Positions 41,870-48,127 of a DNA stretch of 64,000 nt are shown here, one piece after another. The stretch covers positions 21,819-85,818 of IMG/VR virus record IMGVR_UViG_3300028840_002104; one strand, written 5' to 3'. The stretch comes from a virus. The notes under the pieces were generated by a model. That model made no database searches and had not been told where the DNA came from. It saw only the letters and a program-made list of their open reading frames with translations. Position 1 is the stretch's first letter. Each line of letters opens with the position of its first letter. Made by a program: the position numbers and the translations under genes.

Positions 41870-41924
41870 GAGACCGGCAATCTGGAATTGTGCTTGCGTG
41901 GTTTTGGATTGCTGGTCTCTTTTT
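41870..41924 (+). terminator. Rho-independent terminator with a 13-bp stem
   Basis: GAGACCGGCAATC (41870-41882) pairs with GATTGCTGGTCTC (41907-41919), one G-U, and a run of five T follows (41920-41924). The 24-nt loop is larger than usual. Confidence 0.7.
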
Positions 41925-41932
41925 ATTCTGAG

Positions 41933-41948
41933 AAGCTTCGCGAAGCTT
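41933..41948. repeat. Perfect 16-bp palindrome
   Basis: AAGCTTCGCGAAGCTT reads the same on both strands and ends 2 nt before the 40-bp tandem repeat. It could bind a dimeric protein or form a small cruciform. Confidence 0.6.
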
Positions 41949-41950
41949 TG

Positions 41951-42118
41951 GCCTGTGGCTGGCCTGTGTCAGGCCCTGGCAGGCCCTGTGGCCTGTGGCT
42001 GGCCTGTGTCAGGCCCTGGCAGGCCCTGTGGCCTGTGGCTGGCCTGTGTCAGGCCCTGGCAGGCCCTGTGGCCTGTGGCTGGCCTGTGTCAGGCCCTGGC
42101 AGGCCCTGTGGCCTGTGG
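41951..42118. repeat. GC-rich tandem repeat, 40-bp unit, 4.2 copies
   Basis: Identical units at 41951-41990, 41991-42030, 42031-42070 and 42071-42110, then 8 bp of a fifth. Each unit contains GGCCTGTG- and AGGCCCTG-type subrepeats. The unit length is not a multiple of three and the overlapping frames encode only repeats, so it is non-coding. Adjacent AT-richer DNA and a strong promoter suggest an iteron-like control or replication element. Confidence 0.9.
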
Positions 42119-42132
42119 TTACTCTTGTAACC
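42117..42132 (+). promoter_or_regulatory. Small hairpin at the end of the tandem repeat
   Basis: GGTTAC-TCTT-GTAACC, a perfect 6-bp stem with 4-nt loop, at the junction to the AT-richer spacer. Confidence 0.4.
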
Positions 42133-42243
42133 TGACTACGTTTGTTACTATTCCCAGATTTTGCCTAAAATGCTTAAATACGAGACTTACGCCGATTTGA
42201 CCTGTTTTGACAGTAATGATTATGTCTAGTGACAGTACCCCTA

Positions 42244-42272
42244 TTGACAAATATGCATATACTCTGTATAAT
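42244..42272 (+). promoter_or_regulatory. Consensus sigma70 promoter for the cassette operon
   Basis: TTGACA (42244-42249) and TATAAT (42267-42272) with a 17-bp spacer: a perfect match to the consensus. It reads toward the stem-bounded genes and probably drives strong early transcription. Confidence 0.88.
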
Positions 42273-42295
42273 GTGGTATGCTGTCACTATGACAG

Positions 42296-42316
42296 AACAC
42301 AGTATTACACTGTGTT
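42296..42316. promoter_or_regulatory. Inverted repeat just downstream of the promoter
   Basis: AACACAG (42296-42302), 7 nt, CTGTGTT (42310-42316). A perfect 7-bp palindrome 24 bp after the -10 box; an operator or 5' hairpin. Confidence 0.5.
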
Positions 42317-42319
42317 AAC

Positions 42320-42648
42320 ATTCTTTCACAACATAGGCCACAATGGCCAATCCTCATGATCTCTGGTCATGCTACTGCTAAACCAGTAAAGTCCAGTATG
42401 ACATGAGATGATAGGTTAGGCTTCCCTCTGTCTACTTTCTGAGGTATCCTCCGGTTCTCCCACAGGTACACAGATACCTAAGTAAGCACACCAGAGCAAA
42501 ACGTTGTCCTTGACGTTGAGAGTAGACTCCTAACACGGATCTTTGACAATTTTGAGTAGTGAGACTGAACCTATACTGTGGTGTATGGCAAGATACACAC
42601 GCGGTTGAAGCTAAGGTAAAGGAACTACATGGTGGTGTATATCCACTA
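42320..42648 (+). promoter_or_regulatory. Structured untranslated leader of the cassette operon
   Basis: No ORF has a credible SD. Several short stems are visible: GGCCA/TGGCC (42336-42348), AGGTA/TACCT, AACGT/ACGTT, and GTGTAT (42581-42586) with ATACAC (42593-42598). The latter ATACAC could alternatively pair with a second GTGTAT at 42635-42640, so two exclusive folds are possible. Its length (about 370 nt from the likely start to the first cassette) is unusual for a phage leader. Confidence 0.5.
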
Positions 42649-43120
42649 GTTGACACCAGACCAGCCCACTCTTTTGAAGGAGGTTGGTCATGGCTAGAAC
42701 CTTTTCACAATTGCTTGACAGTGAAAAAACGGCTTTTCTTGAGAAAGCTTACCGTTCTAAGGATAGAGTTCTTGACCCGCAAGATTACGCACAGGCTATG
42801 TATGTTCAGGATGCCGTCAACATGAATGGCGTGGTGGCATCCTTGGCAGAGCTTATGCCTAAGATTCGTGAGGAAGCGTCGGTCAGAGCGGAAGTCTTCA
42901 CACTAACCTTAGGTGATGATGATGTTTATGGATTTCCCATAACTGAATTCATTAACAGGCATCCGATAGTGAGACTCTTCGCGGAGACCCTGTACCAAAA
43001 AAGTCACTTTCCGATGGGCGATAATTATCACTTCGCATATGAGATCTGCTCGGAACGAATGAAAGAAAGTTCCTAGCTAGTGAGATTGAAGGAGAAAGAG
43101 TGGGCTGTTCTGGTGTCAAC
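42649..43120 (+). repeat. Stem-bounded cassette 1: inverted repeat enclosing one gene
   Basis: Left arm 42649-42674 and right arm 43095-43120 are complementary over 26 nt with one C-U mismatch (42661/43108). The left arm ends 15 nt before the ATG; the right arm starts 19 nt after the stop. The arm sequence is unrelated to those of the other cassettes. Confidence 0.92.
42690..43076 (+). CDS. Cassette 1 protein of unknown function
   Basis: The product is 128 residues. The start lies in the module GGAGGTTGGTC-ATG shared by most cassette genes. It is mostly helical (FSQLLDSEKTAFLEKAYRSK) with no recognised motif or membrane segment. Expression from the strong 42244 promoter suggests an early host-takeover protein; this is inference. 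Confidence 0.65.
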   Translation: MARTFSQLLDSEKTAFLEKAYRSKDRVLDPQDYAQAMYVQDAVNMNGVVASLAELMPKIREEASVRAEVFTLTLGDDDVYGFPITEFINRHPIVRLFAETLYQKSHFPMGDNYHFAYEICSERMKESS

Positions 43121-43123
43121 ATG

Positions 43124-43959
43124 CGTCAGTATCCAATCGGCCCGCCCTCTCAAAGGAGGTTGGTCATGGATACTAACAGACTTATCGCTCTGGTAGAGAC
43201 AGTCGAGGATATTCCTGATTGTTGGTTTGACTCTAATGAGTATGTATCCAGCAAGCAGGCAGACAACTTCTTCGCCCTTAACTCGGAGAGTAAGATTGTC
43301 AACGGTGACCAGTTCTTTGTCACCGCTTGTCAAGTCGAGGATGTTCTCAGAGATAAGGCTCCTCATTTGGTTGAAAGCTTTCACCAGTTGATGCTTTACC
43401 TGGAAGATCGTGTCGTTGATGCGGTTGATACAGCAGAAGCTAATGCTGAAGAAGCCGACGATAAGACATATCAACGGAACAATTATCGAGAGATGGCAGA
43501 TTTAGGTGAGTACTTGCAAGAAAGGTACGATGAGCTGGAAGGCGAGTGTGCAGAGCTGGAAGAGGAGAACAAAGATCTTCGAGAACAGCTTGAGATGGAG
43601 GAAAGAGTTTCGCACAGAGACTCTGAGACCTTCAAGGTGCTGAAGAAAACAGGTGCCTGTTGGGAAGGCATAATGTTTGCCGATGGGTACTCAGATCCCA
43701 ACGAAGCATGGAAAGCCTGCGAGAATCCAGACTGGATGGATTGGTTTTTACAGGTCGTTATGCTTGACGGCAGTTCTGTGAAAAGAAGCTCGGATTATGA
43801 AGTCTTCAAGGTGGGCTATGACAAGCTTATCCGCTTTGGTGGCGTGACTCAGAAGCAGAAACTTGAGTATATCAGGGAATGTTTTCCGAACGTTCCAGAT
43901 TTCTCTCATTTGCTGAAGTGAGAGAATAGGTCAGAGGGCGTGCCGCTTGGATACTGACG
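43124..43959 (+). repeat. Stem-bounded cassette 2
   Basis: Left arm 43124-43150, right arm 43933-43959, complementary over 27 nt with U-C (43137/43946) and C-U (43142/43941) mismatches. It starts 3 nt after cassette 1. The left arm ends 15 nt before the ATG and the right arm starts 11 nt after the stop. Confidence 0.92.
43166..43921 (+). CDS. Cassette 2 coiled-coil protein
   Basis: The product is 251 residues, with start module GGAGGTTGGTC-ATG. Residues of about 110-155 are a strong coiled coil (YDELEGECAELEEENKDLRE). The C-terminal 90 residues are alpha/beta with Trp and Asp. Function is unknown. Confidence 0.65.
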   Translation: MDTNRLIALVETVEDIPDCWFDSNEYVSSKQADNFFALNSESKIVNGDQFFVTACQVEDVLRDKAPHLVESFHQLMLYLEDRVVDAVDTAEANAEEADDKTYQRNNYREMADLGEYLQERYDELEGECAELEEENKDLREQLEMEERVSHRDSETFKVLKKTGACWEGIMFADGYSDPNEAWKACENPDWMDWFLQVVMLDGSSVKRSSDYEVFKVGYDKLIRFGGVTQKQKLEYIRECFPNVPDFSHLLK

Positions 43960-43961
43960 TA

Positions 43962-44798
43962 CTCTCAGCCTTGGAAATGGCGGTCAATAGGCACAGGTTT
44001 GATCTCAACTAGAAAGGTTGGAACTATGCCTAGAAAGAAAAACGTAAAGACTACGCCCCAAACCGAAACCAAGAAGGAAACCTCGACCAAAAAGAGGCGT
44101 CCTCGCAAGACTCCGGCTGATGTAAAGGAAGATCCTAAAAAGGCTGCAAAGGCAAAGCCTGAAGACTCCAAGAAGGCGAAGCCTGAAGATGCCAAGGATA
44201 AGCCTGCCATCAGCTACGAACCCAAAGAGGTTCACATGGTTGGAGCCAAGAAAAGCCCTTGGGCTGCTCTGTGGTTCTACGCGAAGTCTCACGTGATGGT
44301 CTGCTCAGGATTTCCAATGCCCTGGTGGACTGAAAAGAGGCCCAACACGCTAGAGTCGGAAGTCAATCTTCTCTCAGGCACTCTTGACCAGATTGTGACA
44401 TTGAGAATTCAATGGCATATGTTTGGAAACAAGGTAACCACGTATCTGCAAGCCAATGTCAGAGACGGTGCAGGCAAGCCCGAGCTTTTGGCTAAGGCGG
44501 CGGAACCTGTGAGTGCGATGGACACGGCAAAGGCTATTCCTGTTCTTCTTAAGATGGGAGAAGAGGCGGGCTTCAAGATCTCTGAGATCAAGAAAGGCGT
44601 TGAAAGGCTCGATAAGATCCGCGAGCGATTGGATTTGATCCTGATGAACGCTCAGCCGCTCATCTCTATGCAAAAGCTCCTAAGAGCCAAGCAAGATCCT
44701 TACATGGAGATTGCTGAAGAGGAGAAAGAGAGCGCCTAGCGTGATTAGGACTAATTGACCAACAGTAGCTTATTGATCGCCATTTCCACGGCTGAGAG
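43962..44798 (+). repeat. Stem-bounded cassette 3
   Basis: Left arm 43962-43989, right arm 44771-44798, complementary over 28 nt with one U-C mismatch (43971/44789) and one G-U wobble (43983/44777). It starts 2 nt after cassette 2. Confidence 0.92.
44026..44739 (+). CDS. Cassette 3 protein with basic repetitive N-terminus
   Basis: The product is 237 residues. Residues 1-65 are Lys/Pro-rich with repeats of KPED(S/A)KK type and are probably disordered and nucleic-acid-binding. The rest is folded (KSPWAALWFYAKSHVMVC), ending in a long helix. The SD here is GAAAGG, differing from the shared module. Function is unknown. Confidence 0.65.
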   Translation: MPRKKNVKTTPQTETKKETSTKKRRPRKTPADVKEDPKKAAKAKPEDSKKAKPEDAKDKPAISYEPKEVHMVGAKKSPWAALWFYAKSHVMVCSGFPMPWWTEKRPNTLESEVNLLSGTLDQIVTLRIQWHMFGNKVTTYLQANVRDGAGKPELLAKAAEPVSAMDTAKAIPVLLKMGEEAGFKISEIKKGVERLDKIRERLDLILMNAQPLISMQKLLRAKQDPYMEIAEEEKESA

Positions 44799-44850
44799 AG
44801 CAACTAGCCTTGACCTAGCCGCCTTTCACTGAATGAATGGAGGTTCGGTC

Positions 44851-45270
44851 ATGGAAGCTGCAACAGATACGACGAAGATTCGTCTTGAGAATGACAATTT
44901 GAGGAAACGCTGTGAGGATATGGGCGTTGTCCTATCCTTAGCCGCCTCAATTGCCGACAAGAGGCACCACGACGGAGAAGGCTTTCTGGGCCTTGTCCTG
45001 CGAGAGGTGTCAGAGACAGGCTTGAAAGACGTTTTGGTACTCACTCGCGGAATATGTTTCTTCTGTGAGGATCATCCCCAAAGGGTTGTAGGCTTGATCC
45101 ATGAAGTAGCGAATTACAGCGACTTCTCGGAAAGCATTGATCCTTACGGAGAGCATGAGATGGGCGTGTTCGAGTGGTATGGTCGGAAATGCTTCTGGAA
45201 GGTAGACTTTCAGGGTGGGCATGATGGCATCAACCGAATACTTACCATCCTATTCGCAGAGGAGTACTAG
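44851..45270 (+). CDS. Cassette 4 protein A, unknown function
   Basis: The product is 139 residues, start module GGAGGTTCGGTC-ATG. An N-terminal helical region precedes CFFCEDHP and an aromatic C-terminal half (MGVFEWYGRKCFWKVDF). The CxxC might bind metal. The stop is followed one base later by the ATG of gene B. Confidence 0.6.
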   Translation: MEAATDTTKIRLENDNLRKRCEDMGVVLSLAASIADKRHHDGEGFLGLVLREVSETGLKDVLVLTRGICFFCEDHPQRVVGLIHEVANYSDFSESIDPYGEHEMGVFEWYGRKCFWKVDFQGGHDGINRILTILFAEEY

Positions 45271-45271
45271 A

Positions 45272-45505
45272 ATGGCGTGGAAAAGCGATCATCCCCTGTT
45301 TAGAAGTCTCACAGATGAAGAAGAGTTGGAAATGAGAGTTTGGGCGCGTGACAATTACGAGCTGCTATCTGAGATTAACGCTCTTTGGCATCCTGTAGTC
45401 CGAGAAGAGTGTAATCGGATGAACGATGAACATCTCAGAGATAGCACTAATTCGTTTCTGGCACAGATTGAATACATAGCCAATGAAGCGAGAGAAGAAG
45501 CCTGA
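45272..45505 (+). CDS. Cassette 4 protein B, unknown function
   Basis: The product is 77 residues, starting 1 nt after gene A (SD GGAG within its end). Acidic and helical. Function is unknown. Confidence 0.6.
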   Translation: MAWKSDHPLFRSLTDEEELEMRVWARDNYELLSEINALWHPVVREECNRMNDEHLRDSTNSFLAQIEYIANEAREEA

Positions 45506-45548
45506 GTGAAGGAATGGTGAAGGGCGGCTAGTTCAAGGCTAGTTGTGG

Positions 45549-45962
45549 CAAGATTAGGTCCGATCTGGCCTGCCTCTAGATTGGAGGTTTGGTCATGAGC
45601 ATGACAGTATTCGATTGTCGAATGAGTCCAGTTTTCCGTCTTCCATTGGAACAAGCTCCTGGCGCGGAAGAAGCGATAGAGAGGCTTGACCTTGAGGATG
45701 ATTGTATGGTTGATTTCGATGAGATTGTCTGCGGTTGGGCTGAACACAACGCGGAGCTTGAAAAGTGGCTCCATGATTGGTGGCGTGCCGATGAGGTTAT
45801 CTCTGACGGTCAAATCGTCGAAATCAAAGGCCGTAGGTATGTGGAAATTGCCATGGGCATTGTTCAGATTCCGCCCTGGCGTCCAGATATCGCGAAAGCC
45901 TTGAGGTTGAAGGCCCCTAACTGACAGTATGAAGGAGGCAGGCCAGCTCGGATCTAATCTTG
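45549..45962 (+). repeat. Stem-bounded cassette 5
   Basis: Left arm 45549-45576, right arm 45935-45962, complementary over 28 nt with one U-C mismatch (45564/45947) and one G-U wobble (45558/45953). It starts 3 nt after cassette 4. Confidence 0.92.
45595..45924 (+). CDS. Cassette 5 protein, unknown function
   Basis: The product is 109 residues, start module GGAGGTTTGGTC-ATG. Acidic, with Trp-containing helices (NAELEKWLHDWWRADEVIS). No recognised motif. Confidence 0.62.
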   Translation: MSMTVFDCRMSPVFRLPLEQAPGAEEAIERLDLEDDCMVDFDEIVCGWAEHNAELEKWLHDWWRADEVISDGQIVEIKGRRYVEIAMGIVQIPPWRPDIAKALRLKAPN

Positions 45963-46504
45963 TGTCAGAACCGACTCAGCCTATCCAGCTAGTTTGGAGG
46001 TTTGGTCATGGATAGTCTAGTCAAGGCACAAATGAGATACGTTCTTTTTCTGAGCCCTTTGGCGCGTTCCTTAGAAGCGTCAGGAGATGCTGCACTCAAG
46101 CTCTCGGCTGCTTATGGTCGTGATGAGCCAAACATGGAGGCTGAGTTTGTGGCAGAGGCGCTAATGTTCTACGTTCAGGCTATCGCTTGTATAGATGTTA
46201 GAGAGGATATTCTGAATGATGGAACGAATGACGCGCTTGTTGAAAAGGATTATGAGCACAGAAATCGGTTGATGGCCAAGATGTATGATAGTTTCCGAAT
46301 CTACCTCGATAGGTTCAAGAGGCAGAAGGAAGGCCACAGAGACTATGGTATAAAGGAGTTGGCTGAAGCTTTCGTGCAGGCGGCGAAAGGCGGAGGCTTT
46401 GACTCTGCTCACCGTTTGGTAACTATGGCTTCAGAAGAGATCTTTGGTGGTCACGTTCGGATATAAAGCATGAGTTGCTGGATGGGCTGATTCGGTTCTG
46501 ACAC
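45962..46504 (+). repeat. Stem-bounded cassette 6
   Basis: Left arm 45962-45989, right arm 46477-46504, complementary over 28 nt with one C-U mismatch (45975/46491) and one U-G wobble (45982/46484). Its left arm begins on the last base of cassette 5. Confidence 0.92.
46008..46466 (+). CDS. Cassette 6 helical protein, unknown function
   Basis: The product is 152 residues, start module GGAGGTTTGGTC-ATG. Almost wholly alpha-helical, no transmembrane segment. Function is unknown. It is the last gene of the array. Confidence 0.62.
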   Translation: MDSLVKAQMRYVLFLSPLARSLEASGDAALKLSAAYGRDEPNMEAEFVAEALMFYVQAIACIDVREDILNDGTNDALVEKDYEHRNRLMAKMYDSFRIYLDRFKRQKEGHRDYGIKELAEAFVQAAKGGGFDSAHRLVTMASEEIFGGHVRI

Positions 46505-46527
46505 TCTGCCAAGAGATTTCACGGGTT

Positions 46528-46616
46528 TTGGTCCCCATGACCAAGGCAGGCGGAGAACATCTCAACCGTTATACTTAGAGAGTTCGGCCAATTTTCGGAC
46601 ACGTTCTCCGTCTGCC
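46528..46616 (+). promoter_or_regulatory. Two hairpins closing the cassette array
   Basis: TTGGTC-CCCAT-GACCAA (46528-46544) is a perfect 6-bp stem. Next, 46545-46558 pairs with 46603-46616 over 14 nt (one G-U), enclosing 44 nt with no ORF. This looks like a cassette stem with nothing inside and may mark the 3' end of the operon transcript. No T-run follows. Confidence 0.6.
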
Positions 46617-46640
46617 ACCTCCTATTTGTATAGGTTCCTC

Positions 46641-46669
46641 TTGACATTGACATCAGGATAGGTTACATT
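46641..46669 (+). promoter_or_regulatory. Sigma70-type promoter
   Basis: TTGACA (46641-46646), 17-bp spacer, TACATT (46664-46669), after the cassette array. Confidence 0.6.
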
Positions 46670-46711
46670 GGGTGTAGATAGTGTCAAACGTTGGCACTGC
46701 GGCATACACCC
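46670..46711. promoter_or_regulatory. Inverted repeats at the start of the 46641 transcript
   Basis: GGGTGTA (46670-46676) pairs with TACACCC (46705-46711), and AGTGTC with GGCACT inside. The outer repeat spans the expected transcription start, so it may be an operator; the inner repeat can form a leader hairpin. Confidence 0.4.
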
Positions 46712-46728
46712 TTTCTAGTAGGATGATT

Positions 46729-46753
46729 GGGCGGCCTTCACGGGTCGCCCTTT
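46729..46753 (+). terminator. Terminator-like hairpin between promoter and gene
   Basis: GGGCGGCC (46729-46736), loop TTCACG, GGTCGCCC (46743-46750), one G-U, then TTTCGTCTTTT. It sits between the 46641 promoter and ATG 46771, so it could attenuate transcription of the gene. Confidence 0.6.
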
Positions 46754-46770
46754 CGTCTTTTGGAGGTCCT

Positions 46771-47034
46771 ATGAAAGTCGAAGTTGAGATAGATGAAGAG
46801 TTACTTGAGCAGGCGCGGGGATATCTGAAGAAGCTTAGAGAGGTAGACGAAGGTAAGTTTGCTGAGCAGGAAAAGATTCTTGGTCAAAAAGTGTCATTCG
46901 CTCTACTGTCAAGGCTATCAGGTACTTTCGCATCGCTAGGCTTGGAAATCACCAAACAGGTGGATGCTGATTTAGGCGAAAAGGCCGAAAGGCGTTTCTT
47001 TCCAACGCTATTAAAGCGTAAGAAGGATACTTGA
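46771..47034 (+). CDS. Small helical protein of unknown function
   Basis: The product is 87 residues from ATG 46771 with GGAGG upstream, not the upstream GTG 46681 that would run through the hairpin. Highly charged and helical. It precedes the ArdC unit and its promoter begins at the stop region. Confidence 0.6.
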   Translation: MKVEVEIDEELLEQARGYLKKLREVDEGKFAEQEKILGQKVSFALLSRLSGTFASLGLEITKQVDADLGEKAERRFFPTLLKRKKDT

Positions 47035-47059
47035 CAGTTCTTTCCATGTCTGCTAGAAT
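47031..47059 (+). promoter_or_regulatory. Sigma70-type promoter for the ArdC gene
   Basis: TTGACA (47031-47036), 17-bp spacer, TAGAAT (47054-47059). A perfect hairpin TCAGAT-GAA-ATCTGA (47067-47081) would sit at the very 5' end of the transcript. Confidence 0.8.
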
Positions 47060-47101
47060 GTTACTGTCAGATGAAATCTGAACCAAGAGAGGAGGCCGAA
47101 A

Positions 47102-48106
47102 ATGGGGAACTCGGTCTATGACATCGTTTACGAGAGAATAGTCCAGAAACTTGAGGAAGGTGTTGTTCCGTGGCAGAAGCCGTGGGCAGGTTGCAAACCC
47201 CCCGCCAGTTTGGTCAGGAAGACCCCCTACAGGGGAATCAACGTTGTCCTGCTTGCCATGTCTGGCCAGTCGTCGCCTTGGTGGTTGACCTACAAGGATT
47301 GTAGACAGCGCCTGGGTGGGCGGATCAAAGATGGCCAGTACAACAAGTGGTCAATGGTAGTCTTCTGGAAACCTCGCTTGAAGGTCAATGGCAAATGGCT
47401 GAATGATAAGCAGTTTGCCGCCTTCAATCGGTCGTCCATCGGAGATAACGATGAGGTTGAAAGCGTTCCACTACTCAGGTACTACCGAGTTTGGAACCTA
47501 TCTCAGTGTGAGGGTATCCCTGAAGACAAGATCCCTGAAGAGGTAGGCAAAGATGGTGAGCCTCTGGATCTCTGTGAAGAGATCGTTGATGGTATGCCTT
47601 GCCCTCCTGCGATAAAGCTCTCTGATGTAGGTAGAGCTTTCTATCGTGGAGGTATGTTCGATGAGGTGTCCCTTCCACGTCCTCGATACTTTGAGAACAA
47701 GGAAGCTTACTACGTGACCCTCTTTCACGAATTGGCTCATGCAACTGGCCACGAGAAGCGGCTAGCGCGGAAGAAGGCTGCGGCTGATAGTCGATTGGTT
47801 GGCTCCTACAGTCAAGAAGAGCTGGTGGCGGAAATGACTGCCTGCTTTCTCTGCTCTGAAGTGGGCATCGAATCGACCTTTGATAACTCAGCGGCTTACA
47901 TTAGCGGCTGGCTTGAGTCCTTCGACGGAGATAGAAAGATGCTGGTGTTTGCAGGTCATGCGGCACAGAAGGCGGCAGATTGGATTATGAACCGCATTCC
48001 AGATGAAAAGGTTCTTGATCTGATAGGCGGCAAAAGTGCAGGTGTGACAGGGAAAGCGTGCTATACTGAAGATGTAGATAGAGCAGCATTCGCCAATGTC
48101 AATTAA
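47102..48106 (+). CDS. ArdC-type antirestriction protein (ssDNA-binding plus zincin-like)
   Basis: The product is 334 residues with GAGGAGG upstream. The N-terminal domain (VYERIVQKLEEGVVPWQKPW, then YRGINVVLL and WLTYKDC) is the ArdC N-terminal ssDNA-binding fold. The C-terminal zincin-like domain has YYVTLFHELAHATGHEKRL (HExxH, about residue 210) and YSQEELVAEM with the third ligand Glu. ArdC proteins protect incoming DNA from restriction. It has its own promoter. Confidence 0.82.
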   Translation: MGNSVYDIVYERIVQKLEEGVVPWQKPWAGCKPPASLVRKTPYRGINVVLLAMSGQSSPWWLTYKDCRQRLGGRIKDGQYNKWSMVVFWKPRLKVNGKWLNDKQFAAFNRSSIGDNDEVESVPLLRYYRVWNLSQCEGIPEDKIPEEVGKDGEPLDLCEEIVDGMPCPPAIKLSDVGRAFYRGGMFDEVSLPRPRYFENKEAYYVTLFHELAHATGHEKRLARKKAAADSRLVGSYSQEELVAEMTACFLCSEVGIESTFDNSAAYISGWLESFDGDRKMLVFAGHAAQKAADWIMNRIPDEKVLDLIGGKSAGVTGKACYTEDVDRAAFANVN

Positions 48107-48127
48107 CCTACTAGAAGGAGGTGAGCC

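Larger units (their letters stand above)
44801..45545 (+). repeat. Stem-bounded cassette 4, enclosing two genes
   Basis: Left arm 44801-44829, right arm 45517-45545, complementary over 29 nt with one C-U mismatch (44814/45532) and one U-G wobble (44824/45522). It starts 2 nt after cassette 3 and holds two genes, showing that the unit is the transcript segment rather than one ORF. Confidence 0.92.

Noticed and set aside
41951-42118. CRISPR array
   Set aside because: The repeats are directly adjacent with no spacers and there are no cas genes; the Cas4-like nuclease at 28310 is a typical phage recombination enzyme.
41765-42200. Open frames running through the 40-bp tandem repeat
   Set aside because: The encoded peptides are only translations of the repeat (GLWLACVRPWQA and shifts), without SD; the repeat unit is not a multiple of three.
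42559-42825. ORF across the leader and cassette 1 start
   Set aside because: It is out of frame with the cassette 1 gene, which has the SD and plausible protein, and it lacks its own SD.
42649-46504. Cassette arms as recombination attachment sites or transposon ends
   Set aside because: Each pair has a different sequence, no transposase or integrase is present, no target duplications are seen, and the differences favour G-U pairing.
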